Assembly (NCBI RefSeq): GCF_947500795.1
Contig: NZ_CANMTE010000001.1
Span: forward strand, 1,054,001 to 1,118,000
From: an uncultured Gelidibacter sp.
GTDB lineage: Bacteria; Bacteroidota; Bacteroidia; Flavobacteriales; Flavobacteriaceae
Reading direction: 5' to 3'
DNA length: 64,000 bases
Shown here: positions 27,968 to 35,436 of the stretch, piece by piece
Numbering within the stretch: position 1 is the first letter of the stretch
Layout: each line of letters begins with the position of its first letter
Program-made: the position numbers and the translations under genes
The notes under the pieces: generated by a model
What the model was told of the DNA's origin: nothing
Databases searched by the model: none
What the model saw: only the letters and a program-made list of their open reading frames with translations

Positions 27968-28612
27968 ATGGCATTTGTAGGAAAAAAATTCCCAAATTTA
28001 TCAGTAAACGCAATGAACGAAATGGGTGATACATTCAAACTTAACGTTCTTGAAGAAGCGAAAAAAAACAACAAAAAAGTACTTTTATTCTGGTATCCAA
28101 AAGATTTCACATTTGTATGCCCAACAGAATTACATGCATTTCAAGCAGCTTTAGGCGAATTTGAAAAACGTAACACAATGGTAATTGGTGCATCTTGTGA
28201 TACTGCTGAAGTTCACTTTGCATGGTTAAGCACATCAAAAGATAACGGTGGAATTGAAGGTGTTACTTACCCAATTTTAGCTGACTCTAACAGAAACTTA
28301 GCGTCTTCATTAGGTATTTTGGACATTACCAATGAAACTTATGATGAAGAAACTGGAATTGTAACTGTAGATGGTGACAACGTAACTTACAGAGCAACAT
28401 ACATCATTGATGAAGAAGGAACTGTTGTTCACGAAAGCATCAACCATATGCCATTAGGTAGAAACGTAAATGAGTTTTTACGTTTAATTGACGCTTACAC
28501 ACACGTACAAGAAAAAGGTGAAGTTTGTCCTGCAAACTGGGAAGAAGGTAAAGAGGCAATGCAGCCTAACGCTAAAGGTACAGCTGAGTACTTAAAAGCG
28601 CATTTAAACTAA
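27968..28612 (+). CDS. Typical 2-Cys peroxiredoxin (AhpC/TSA family)
   Basis: This 214-residue cytoplasmic peroxiredoxin reduces hydrogen peroxide and organic hydroperoxides. The peroxidatic Cys51 is in FWYPKDFTFVCPTEL and the resolving Cys187 is in GEVCPANW, which defines the typical 2-Cys class. The PxxxTxxC active-site pattern is intact. It is followed by a terminator and then by a thioredoxin-like gene that is a plausible reductant. The sequence near the active site is closer to Prx1/AhpC proteins than to thiol peroxidase. Confidence 0.94.
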   Translation: MAFVGKKFPNLSVNAMNEMGDTFKLNVLEEAKKNNKKVLLFWYPKDFTFVCPTELHAFQAALGEFEKRNTMVIGASCDTAEVHFAWLSTSKDNGGIEGVTYPILADSNRNLASSLGILDITNETYDEETGIVTVDGDNVTYRATYIIDEEGTVVHESINHMPLGRNVNEFLRLIDAYTHVQEKGEVCPANWEEGKEAMQPNAKGTAEYLKAHLN

Positions 28613-28637
28613 TATAGATTGTTATAAAGAGTGCAGA

Positions 28638-28682
28638 GAGGCAATCTTATGTTAGCTATTAAGATTGCCTCACTCTGTTTTT
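28638..28682 (+). terminator. Terminator or attenuator between peroxiredoxin and thioredoxin genes
   Basis: GAGGCAATCTTA (28638-28649) pairs with TAAGATTGCCTC (28660-28671), followed by a T run at 28678-28682. Partial read-through would couple the two genes. Confidence 0.85.
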
Positions 28683-28704
28683 ATTAACCTTTAAAAAATT
28701 TATT

Positions 28705-29019
28705 ATGGTACAAGAATTAGAAAAAGATAATTTAGAACAATTGGTATCAGATAATGATACAGTAGTTGTTCAATATTCTGCTAGCTGGTGTGGTAATTGT
28801 AGAATTATGAAACCAAAATTCAAAAAGCTAGCATCAGAAAACGAAAACATGACATTTGTTATGGCAGATGCTGAGAAGTTTCCAGAATCGAGAAAATTAG
28901 CAACTGTAGATAATTTACCTACGTTCGCTATTTTTAAAAATGGAGCTTTTGTAAATCAGATCCAGACCAACAAATACGAAGTTTTAAAAGATTTAGTCAA
29001 TGAAGTTACCAGTAATTAA
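28705..29019 (+). CDS. Thioredoxin-family protein (WCGNC)
   Basis: This 104-residue thioredoxin-fold protein has the active site WCGNC (Cys29, Cys32) rather than WCGPC, and the cis-proline loop NLPTFAIF. It lacks a signal peptide. The x-N dipeptide between the cysteines changes redox potential relative to classical thioredoxin. Directly after the peroxiredoxin gene, it may recycle that enzyme. It overlaps the next gene by 20 bases. Confidence 0.9.
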   Translation: MVQELEKDNLEQLVSDNDTVVVQYSASWCGNCRIMKPKFKKLASENENMTFVMADAEKFPESRKLATVDNLPTFAIFKNGAFVNQIQTNKYEVLKDLVNEVTSN

Positions 29020-29257
29020 ACACTTGACTCAATTTATTGAGGAAAATGATGAGGATTTCGTAGTTGAAACTATTGAAACTCTTGAAAATCTTACAGAAGT
29101 ACCTTCATTAAAAGATGAAGAACTAGATGTTATTGGAGAATTGATCTCTAATATGTACGGCGCTTTAGAAGTCCACAAGATGGTAAAAGAAGGCTCCCCT
29201 AAAAAAGAAGCATTAAATAGTTTTATGTCTCGTGTATTAGGATCGATTGACAAATAA
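29000..29257 (+). CDS. Small protein of the DUF6952 type
   Basis: This 85-residue acidic, helical protein (LKDEELDVIGELISNMYGAL, then HKMVKEGSPKKEALNSFMSRV) looks like the conserved flavobacterial family I know as DUF6952. Function is unknown. The ATG lies inside the end of the thioredoxin gene, a 20-base overlap in another frame, which implies translational coupling. Its strong tie to a thioredoxin and peroxiredoxin suggests a role in peroxide or thiol stress. Confidence 0.8.
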   Translation: MKLPVIKHLTQFIEENDEDFVVETIETLENLTEVPSLKDEELDVIGELISNMYGALEVHKMVKEGSPKKEALNSFMSRVLGSIDK

Positions 29258-29271
29258 ACATTCTAGGATTA

Positions 29272-29313
29272 AAAACACAAAACCACTTCCATCGAAGTGG
29301 TTTTGTGTTTTAT
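29272..29313 (+). terminator. Long perfect terminator hairpin after the DUF6952 gene
   Basis: An 18-bp perfect stem pairs 29272-29289 with 29294-29311, with a four-base loop (CATC). The A- and T-rich ends let it act in both directions. Confidence 0.88.
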
Positions 29314-29500
29314 AACAGTTCCAAATGTCGTTGTATTCTGCTTTACAATCTCAGTATATTCAACATGATTATAACAGTGCTGTTTTCAAAATAATCAGCA
29401 GTCATGTCGTCGAGCGATGTCAAAAATCGCTCATAAATAGGATATTATGTTATTTTTTGTAACTTCCTAGTTCAATATATCTCACTTAAAGACATTAAAT

Positions 29501-29752
29501 ATGCATGACGATAATTATGTAAGAGTCTTCTCAGGATCATTCATTTATGTGCAAATGATCATAAATCGTTTGGAAGAAGCTGGCATTAAAGCTATTGTAA
29601 AAGACGAAACAGAATCTGGAAGATTGGCAGGATTTGCACCTTCCATTCAGGGTTTTCAAGACGTATATGTTTCAGAATCCGAACTGACAAAGGCCGTTCC
29701 TATTGTTGAAATCGCTAAATCAGAATTAGAAGTACAAAAAAACCCTGAATAA
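29501..29752 (+). CDS. DUF2007 domain protein
   Basis: This 83-residue protein matches DUF2007 (putative signal-transducing protein). It has the family pattern of an N-terminal VRVFSGSFIYVQMIINRLEE and then DVYVSESELTKAVPIV. The domain resembles a small ferredoxin-like fold and is found next to many unrelated genes. Its final codons lie inside the shared terminator stem. It is a single gene. Confidence 0.88.
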   Translation: MHDDNYVRVFSGSFIYVQMIINRLEEAGIKAIVKDETESGRLAGFAPSIQGFQDVYVSESELTKAVPIVEIAKSELEVQKNPE

Positions 29753-29766
29753 TTTCAGGGTTTTTT
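29737..29766. terminator. Bidirectional terminator overlapping the end of the DUF2007 gene
   Basis: CCCTGAA (29743-29749) pairs with TTCAGGG (29754-29760), with A and T runs on either side. It lies between convergent genes and the DUF2007 stop codon is in its loop. Confidence 0.85.
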
Positions 29767-29785
29767 ACTTTATATAGAAATTCGA

Positions 29786-31411
29786 TTATGCGTTTACCGT
29801 ATACATCTTCTCTCTTAATTCCTTAATTTTCTTATCGTCCATATATTCATCGAACGTCATGTAACGATCTATCGCACCATTTGGCGTCAACTCAATAACA
29901 CGGTTTGCTACCGTTTGTGCAAACTCATGGTCATGAGTTGTAAATAAAACCGTTCCTTTAAAATTAGCTAAGGAATTATTAAAAGCTGTAATACTTTCAA
30001 GATCCAAGTGGTTGGTCGGCTCGTCCAACATTAATACGTTAGCTCTCATCATCATCATTCTACTTAGCATACAACGTACTTTTTCTCCTCCAGATAATAC
30101 ATTTGAAGTTTTTAAAGCTTCTTCCCCACTAAAGATCATTTTACCCAAGAAGCCTCTAATGTGTACTTCTTCACGCTCTTCTTCTGTGGTAGCCCATTGA
30201 CGTAACCAATCTACAAGAGTTAAGTTATTATCAAAAAACTCACTGTTATCTAACGGTAAATAGGATTGTGTTGTGGTAATTCCCCAGTTATATTCGCCTT
30301 TATCTGCTTTTTCCTTTCCATTAAGGATTTGATAAAACGCAGTGGTAGCTCTAGAATCTTTAGAATAGATTACTACTTTATCACCTTTTGCCAAATTGAT
30401 ATCCACATTTTGAAAAAGGATATCGCCATCCAATGATGCTGCAAGGTTAGTAATATTTAAAATTTGATCTCCTGCCTCTCTTTCACGCTCAAAAATAATA
30501 GCTGGATAACGACGGCTAGATGGTTTAATATCAGAAATATTCAATTTCTCAATCATTTTCTTTCTACTCGTAGCCTGTTTAGACTTCGCAACGTTAGCAG
30601 AGAAACGACGGATAAATTCTTCCAATTCCTTTTTCTTTTCTTCAGCTTTCTTGTTTTGTTGTGAACGTTGTCTTGCCGCTAATTGAGAAGATTCATACCA
30701 GAAGGTATAGTTTCCTGAATAATGATTAATCTTTCCAAAGTCAATATCAGAAATGTGTGTACAAACTGAATCTAAAAAGTGTCTATCGTGAGAAACCACA
30801 ATCACACAGTTTTCATAGTTTGCCAAGAAGTTTTCCAACCAAGCGATCGTTTCATAATCCAAGTCGTTGGTAGGCTCATCCATAATTAACACATCAGGAT
30901 TCCCGAATAACGCTTGTGCCAACAACACACGTACTTTCTGTTTTCCATCTAAATCTTTCATCAAAGTATAGTGGAACTCTTCTTTAATACCCAAGTTAGA
31001 TAACATTGCTGCAGCATTACTATCGGCATTCCAACCGTTCATCTCCTCAAACTGCACTTGCAACTCTCCTATCTTGTCAGCATTTTCATCAGTATAATCA
31101 GCATAAAGCGCATCCATTTGCGTTTTAAGCTCGTACAATGGTTTGTTCCCCATAATAATGGTTTCCAAAACTGTGTGCTCATCATACAAGTTATGGTTTT
31201 GCCCTAAAACCGACATACGTTTTCCAGCTTCCAAATGAACATGACCAGATGTTGGGTCCATTTTTCCCGCTAATATTTTTAAGAAAGTTGACTTCCCTGC
31301 ACCATTAGCGCCAATAATACCATAGCAATTTCCTTGATTGAAAGAAGTGTTTACTTCATCAAAAAGGATGCGTTTGCCAAACTGAACTGAAAGATTAGAA
31401 ACTGATAACAT
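29786..31411 (-). CDS. ABC-F family ATPase with one canonical and one degenerate ATP site
   Basis: This 541-residue protein has two ABC ATPase domains joined by a charged linker (about 240-300) and no membrane part, as in ABC-F proteins that act on ribosomes. The start is set at 31411 (MLSVSNLSVQFGKR); the frame to 31474 adds 21 unsupported residues. Domain 1 has an intact Walker A (GANGAGKST, 34-42) but its signature reads LDGKQ (154-158). Domain 2 has the signature LSGGE (439-443) but its Walker A region reads YSKDSRATTAF (349-359), without the P-loop Gly and Lys. Both Walker B motifs (MDEP, LDEP) remain. A -7 box TACTTTTG (minus strand 31441-31434) lies about 23 bases upstream. Confidence 0.92.
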   Translation of the reverse strand: MLSVSNLSVQFGKRILFDEVNTSFNQGNCYGIIGANGAGKSTFLKILAGKMDPTSGHVHLEAGKRMSVLGQNHNLYDEHTVLETIIMGNKPLYELKTQMDALYADYTDENADKIGELQVQFEEMNGWNADSNAAAMLSNLGIKEEFHYTLMKDLDGKQKVRVLLAQALFGNPDVLIMDEPTNDLDYETIAWLENFLANYENCVIVVSHDRHFLDSVCTHISDIDFGKINHYSGNYTFWYESSQLAARQRSQQNKKAEEKKKELEEFIRRFSANVAKSKQATSRKKMIEKLNISDIKPSSRRYPAIIFEREREAGDQILNITNLAASLDGDILFQNVDINLAKGDKVVIYSKDSRATTAFYQILNGKEKADKGEYNWGITTTQSYLPLDNSEFFDNNLTLVDWLRQWATTEEEREEVHIRGFLGKMIFSGEEALKTSNVLSGGEKVRCMLSRMMMMRANVLMLDEPTNHLDLESITAFNNSLANFKGTVLFTTHDHEFAQTVANRVIELTPNGAIDRYMTFDEYMDDKKIKELREKMYTVNA

Positions 31412-31607
31412 TTTATAGATTTTAAATAAGTTGCAAAAGTAGAAAATTACTCCCATTTTATGAAACTTATACACCTATATTTAAGACCCGAAATAACACG
31501 CTCCAATTTGTAAAAATATCAGTATTTACCTGAGATAAAACGCACTTCGATACCGGCATCATAAAACATTTAACAACGCCTTAACAACATACTGTATAAA
31601 CAAGTTT

Positions 31608-31615
31608 TATTTTTG
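31608..31615 (+). promoter_or_regulatory. -7 promoter box of the thioredoxin-fold lipoprotein gene
   Basis: TATTTTTG fits TAnnTTTG and lies 37 bases before the ATG at 31652. Confidence 0.45.
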
Positions 31616-31651
31616 TTTGCAACACAACCAGCACCATTAATCTATTAGTTT

Positions 31652-33079
31652 ATGAGAATCTACATTATGTCATTAATGCTTTTGTCAACGCTCTTTGGTT
31701 GCAAAAAAAATACTAATGAGACAAATGGTTCTGCATATTTTGGGGGAGAAATCATAAACCCCACCAATGATTATGTGCTGTTGTACGCTCCAAACTCGCA
31801 GTCAGAAACCGCTGACACCTTACTCTTAAACAATAACAACCGATTCTCTACGAAGTTAGATCCATTAAAATCTGGACTTTATACGTTTGTTCATGGCGGA
31901 CAATACCAAATGGTGCTTCTTGAACCACAGGACAGTGTTATGTTAAGATTAAATACTATTGATTTTGATGAATCATTAGTATTTACGGGAACTGGCGCTA
32001 AAAAGAATAATTTTCTAGTCAAAATATTTCTTGAGAATGAAGCCGATCAAAGCAACTTCATGAATACTGCTCAAATGGAACCTGAACGATTTGAGAGTTA
32101 TATTGATTCTCTTCGCTCAAAACGATTGATTGAACTTAAGGATTTTGCCCAGGAAAGACAGCTGTCCAGCCTTTTTGACAAGGTAGCGGAAACCAGCATC
32201 AACTATAATTACTACAGCACAAAGGAAATGTATCCTTTTGCATATTACGGTTATAGAAACCTAAGAAATTATAAAAATTTACCATCGCAATTTTATGCGT
32301 TTAGAAATGAAGTGGATTACAATATAGGCTCACTGAGCGACTTCTTTATTTATAATCGATTCCTATATTCCCATTTCAATAATATGGCATTGGAAGGATT
32401 CTATGCGAATGCTCCAGAAGACGCCATCTTCAATAAAAATTCGGTGAAATACAATCTAGAAAAGCTAAGATTGATGGACGACCGCGTATCAAACGACACT
32501 ATCAAAAATAAGTTGCTCAAAAATACAGCGCGCGATTTTATAGCAATGTGTGAAGATTCTGTAGCTGTTAAACAAATCGTGGCTTCCTATCTTGAAAAAA
32601 GTACGAATCCTGACGACAAATCGTATATAGAAGGCTTATCAAACTCAATAAACAAACTGAAACCGGGTAAAATTATTCCGGATGTGGAATTGGTCAATTT
32701 TAACAATGAGGTTCTTAAATTAAGTAGCCTTGTTACTAAACCGACCGTAATTTATTTCTGGACTACCAACCTAAAAGTCCATTATAAAAATAGCCATCAC
32801 AAAATAATGGATCTTAAGAAAAAGTATCCAAATATTGATTTCATTGCCATCAATCTCAACGATAATGATAAAAAATATTGGAAGAAGACTTTAAATGAAT
32901 TTAATTTTTCCACTGCAAATGAATACCAGTTTAAAGATCCGCATACAGCCAAGCAAACGTTGGTCATAAATACGGTTTATAAAATGATTGTTATTGACAA
33001 AGACATGCGCATTGTAGACTCCTACTACAACATGTTCCACCACAAGTTTGAAGATCATTTAAAAGAACTCAACAAATAA
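31652..33079 (+). CDS. Lipoprotein with DUF4369-like N-terminus and redox-dead thioredoxin fold
   Basis: This 475-residue lipoprotein has the lipobox LFGC (Cys17). An N-terminal beta domain of the kind found before TlpA-like domains in Bacteroidota follows (FGGEIINPTNDYVLLY, then KSGLYTFVHGGQYQM). A long helical middle and a C-terminal thioredoxin fold come last (about 340-475; TKPTVIYFWTTN, then KYPNIDFIAINL). The expected WCxxC reads N373-L-K-V-H377, so neither redox cysteine is present. It cannot act as a thiol-disulfide oxidoreductase; binding or scaffolding is more likely. It is a single gene with a shared terminator. Confidence 0.8.
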   Translation: MRIYIMSLMLLSTLFGCKKNTNETNGSAYFGGEIINPTNDYVLLYAPNSQSETADTLLLNNNNRFSTKLDPLKSGLYTFVHGGQYQMVLLEPQDSVMLRLNTIDFDESLVFTGTGAKKNNFLVKIFLENEADQSNFMNTAQMEPERFESYIDSLRSKRLIELKDFAQERQLSSLFDKVAETSINYNYYSTKEMYPFAYYGYRNLRNYKNLPSQFYAFRNEVDYNIGSLSDFFIYNRFLYSHFNNMALEGFYANAPEDAIFNKNSVKYNLEKLRLMDDRVSNDTIKNKLLKNTARDFIAMCEDSVAVKQIVASYLEKSTNPDDKSYIEGLSNSINKLKPGKIIPDVELVNFNNEVLKLSSLVTKPTVIYFWTTNLKVHYKNSHHKIMDLKKKYPNIDFIAINLNDNDKKYWKKTLNEFNFSTANEYQFKDPHTAKQTLVINTVYKMIVIDKDMRIVDSYYNMFHHKFEDHLKELNK

Positions 33080-33107
33080 AAAAAAGGCTCCCATAAGGAG
33101 CCTTTTT
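33080..33107. terminator. Bidirectional terminator between the lipoprotein and transaldolase genes
   Basis: AAAAAGGCTCC pairs with GGAGCCTTTTT (core 33086-33091 with 33097-33102), with A and T runs on the flanks. It lies between convergent genes. Confidence 0.9.
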
Positions 33108-33127
33108 AATTTATATAGAATAAAGGA

Positions 33128-33781
33128 TTAGTTTCCTTTCTTGTAATCTGCTAAGAATTTCTCTAAACCAATATCAGTTAATGGGTGATTCAATAAGCCA
33201 GTAATAGAGCTTAAAGGACCTGTCATAACATCAGCACCTAATTTAGCACAATCAATAACGTGCATCGTGTGACGTACTGAAGCAGCTAAAATTTCAGTAT
33301 CAAATCCGTAGTTATCATAAATCATTCTGATTTCAGCAATAAGGTTTAAACCATCTGTAGAAATATCATCCAAACGACCAATAAAAGGCGAAACATAAGT
33401 AGCGCCTGCTTTTGCGGCCAATAACGCCTGACCCGCAGAAAACACTAATGTCATGTTTGTTTTGATGCCTTTATCGCTGAAATATTTACAAGCTTTCACA
33501 CCATCTTTAATCATTGGTAATTTCACTACAATTTGACTGTGTAGATCAGCTAAAGCTTCACCTTCTCTCACCATGCCTTCGTAATCTGTAGAAATAACCT
33601 CTGCACTCACATCACCATCTACCAATTTGCAAATGTTGACATAATGCTTCATGATATTGTCAGTTCCTGTAATGCCTTCTTTAGCCATTAATGACGGATT
33701 AGTGGTAACACCATCTAAAATCCCCATGTCTTGGGCTTCTTTAATTTGCTCTAAATTAGCGGTATCAATAAAAAATTTCAT
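33128..33781 (-). CDS. Transaldolase, short (TalC/fructose-6-phosphate aldolase-like) form
   Basis: This 217-residue protein belongs to the short transaldolase family. The Schiff-base lysine is Lys87 in IVVKLPM. Other family segments are FIDTANLEQIKEA, DGVTTNPSLMAKEG, NMTLVFSAGQALLAAKAGA and SPFIGRLDD. Short forms act as transaldolase in the pentose phosphate pathway in most bacteria, and as fructose-6-phosphate aldolase in a few; the two cannot be separated here with certainty. A small leader hairpin lies 16 bases before the start codon. Confidence 0.92.
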   Translation of the reverse strand: MKFFIDTANLEQIKEAQDMGILDGVTTNPSLMAKEGITGTDNIMKHYVNICKLVDGDVSAEVISTDYEGMVREGEALADLHSQIVVKLPMIKDGVKACKYFSDKGIKTNMTLVFSAGQALLAAKAGATYVSPFIGRLDDISTDGLNLIAEIRMIYDNYGFDTEILAASVRHTMHVIDCAKLGADVMTGPLSSITGLLNHPLTDIGLEKFLADYKKGN

Positions 33782-33797
33782 AGAAATATTGTTTTTG

Positions 33798-33820
33798 ATT
33801 CCCCTTTTAAATTGGGGAAT
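33798..33820 (-). other. Leader hairpin upstream of transaldolase
   Basis: ATTCCCC (33798-33804) pairs with GGGGAAT (33814-33820). It ends 16 bases before the transaldolase ATG. A similar TCCCTT/AAGGGA hairpin lies at the same distance before the 3-hydroxybutyryl-CoA dehydrogenase gene (56150-56165). Confidence 0.5.
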
Positions 33821-33902
33821 TTTGTTGTGTTATATTTAGCGCGAATTTACAACTTTTAATGAGCTTTGAAAGGACTAATTTTCTAGAATATATTAACAGG
33901 AA

Positions 33903-34316
33903 TCAATTAATTATAATGCTATACTTTTTAGAAGTAGATTTTGAACACAATCCATCTTTATATTTATCAGATTCTTCATCATAATATTCTGGACCTTCAA
34001 CATACAAATAAATAGTAAAGTTGAAAGTTCCTGGAGCGCTTGGCATCCCTTCTATCACAAGCGTTCTATTAGTTGTGGTGACGCTTAAACCGTCAGGCAA
34101 GTTTCCATTGATGTCGAAATTATAGCTATAATTATCGTCACGAGGTTCGTTTTTAATTTCCGCAGTTAATTCTTGATAATAATAACCATTCACATTCCCT
34201 ACTTTGAACGACGTATCCGGTAGTTCCGGCCGTTTATTTACGATACATTCTACAATCGTATCACAACTTAAGAACATACATAACACTCCTAAAAACAGAA
34301 ATTGAACTATTTTCAT
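33903..34316 (-). CDS. Small lipoprotein with a putative Ig-like domain
   Basis: This 137-residue lipoprotein has the lipobox FLSC (Cys18). The rest looks like a single putative Ig-like domain of the He_PIG type (NGNLPDGLSVTTTNRTLVIEG, then PSAPGTFNFTIYLY). Three more cysteines are present (one near 24, two near the end). It follows the SDR gene by 11 bases and is probably co-transcribed. Function is unknown; a surface or periplasmic binding role is plausible. Confidence 0.75.
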   Translation of the reverse strand: MKIVQFLFLGVLCMFLSCDTIVECIVNKRPELPDTSFKVGNVNGYYYQELTAEIKNEPRDDNYSYNFDINGNLPDGLSVTTTNRTLVIEGMPSAPGTFNFTIYLYVEGPEYYDEESDKYKDGLCSKSTSKKYSIIIN

Positions 34317-34327
34317 TGGTTTTGTAG

Positions 34328-35131
34328 TTATAACTTATAATGATTCATCAACATTTTCTCGTAGACTTTATCTGGCAAAATTCGTTTTAAGACGATGGAA
34401 AATTTCTGCATGAACTCCCCTACTTTATAATGGATTTTTGGATTGTCAGTCGTGATAACTTTATAGATGGCATTTGCCATGAGCTGCGGATCTTTACCGC
34501 CACTAACATGGGCATCCATAAGATTTAAGGTATCTCCGTAAGGTTTTTTATAAGGTGAATCCTCCAAAATTGGTGCGTGGTAACGCCCGGCCGCAATATT
34601 TGTAGCAAAATCGCCAGGTGCAACATTGGTCATGTGAATGTTGAAATCCTTGATTTCCATTCTGAACGCTTCAGTAATTAATTCCAAAGCGCCTTTACTG
34701 GCACTGTAAACACCTCTATAAGGCAAGCCCATATACCCAGCAATGGATGTCACATTAATAATAAGACCTCCTTTTTGCGCTCTCATTTGTGGCAGAACCG
34801 CTTTAATAACACGAATAGGTCCGAAAAAATTAGTCTCGAAATTTCGTTGTATTTCAGCATCAGGAATTTCCTCAATTGGCCCCGTAATTCCAGCGCCAGC
34901 ATTATTGATCAATACGTCCAAACGTCCGCTTTTTTCCAATACAGTTTTAAAGGCATCTTCAATTGATACGGCATCGGATACGTCTAATTTTACAAGATTG
35001 AATTTACTTTCTGGATAACGCTCCGGATTTCGGCTGGTGCCGTACACGGTAAACCCTTTTTGGGATAAAAATTCGCCAATAGATTTTCCAATTCCTGAAG
35101 AACCACCTGTGATTAATACAACTTTAGACAT
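34328..35131 (-). CDS. Short-chain dehydrogenase/reductase (SDR)
   Basis: This 267-residue protein is a classical SDR. The cofactor motif TGGSSGIG is at residues 8-15, the NNAGAG motif follows, and the catalytic Ser in NVTSIAGYMG is followed by Tyr and Lys in YSASKGAL. Residues after the first strand (TSRNPERYP) favour NADP(H). It resembles membrane-associated retinol/steroid dehydrogenase-like SDRs with an extended C-terminus (KFSIVLKRILPDKVYEKMLM). The substrate is unknown. It is followed by the small Ig-like lipoprotein gene. Confidence 0.9.
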   Translation of the reverse strand: MSKVVLITGGSSGIGKSIGEFLSQKGFTVYGTSRNPERYPESKFNLVKLDVSDAVSIEDAFKTVLEKSGRLDVLINNAGAGITGPIEEIPDAEIQRNFETNFFGPIRVIKAVLPQMRAQKGGLIINVTSIAGYMGLPYRGVYSASKGALELITEAFRMEIKDFNIHMTNVAPGDFATNIAAGRYHAPILEDSPYKKPYGDTLNLMDAHVSGGKDPQLMANAIYKVITTDNPKIHYKVGEFMQKFSIVLKRILPDKVYEKMLMNHYKL

Positions 35132-35247
35132 GTATGAAAACTAATTAAAAAATGAAAAATTGAACGTTAATACGTTTCGGAAGGCTAAAATATGAAGAAG
35201 ATATTTAAAAGAAGTTTCCTTTAGAAAGGATTTCACTATAGCGCATA

Positions 35248-35351
35248 AAAAAAGGCAAGCTACCTACATCACACCGCTACGACCACTTACCTTTGCTGCG
35301 TTCCCGCCCTGGAGGGTTCAGCAGGAGCTGGTTGTGTAGGACTTGCCAGGT
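35248..35351 (-). ncRNA. ffs: Signal recognition particle RNA (small, Bacteroidota type)
   Basis: Read on the minus strand, GGCAAGTCCTACACA pairs with TGTAGGTAGCTTGCC to close a long hairpin of about 100 bases. The apical region contains AGGGCGGGAACGCAGCAAAGG-like sequence, matching the conserved SRP loop with its GGAA-type tetraloop and asymmetric internal loop (about 35298-35318). A T run follows directly on the minus strand (plus-strand A run 35247-35253), giving a terminator. A consensus promoter lies immediately upstream. SRP RNA works with Ffh to target membrane proteins. Confidence 0.9.
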
Positions 35352-35352
35352 G

Positions 35353-35382
35353 CAAAGATACAATCTTTTACTACTTTTGCAA
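35353..35382 (-). promoter_or_regulatory. Consensus promoter of the SRP RNA gene
   Basis: On the minus strand TTG (35382-35380) is followed by exactly 19 bases and then TATCTTTG (35360-35353). This is a full match to the Bacteroidota primary-sigma consensus. Transcription would start within a few bases of the SRP 5' end. Confidence 0.85.
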
Positions 35383-35436
35383 TGATTTTTTAAACTGAAT
35401 TTAATTAAATACCTTGCCTTAAAATTCACAAAAACT

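Noticed and set aside
29412-29432. GAGCGAT/ATCGCTC hairpin as a terminator
   Set aside because: It has no T run on either strand and lies well beyond the previous terminator; its role is unclear.
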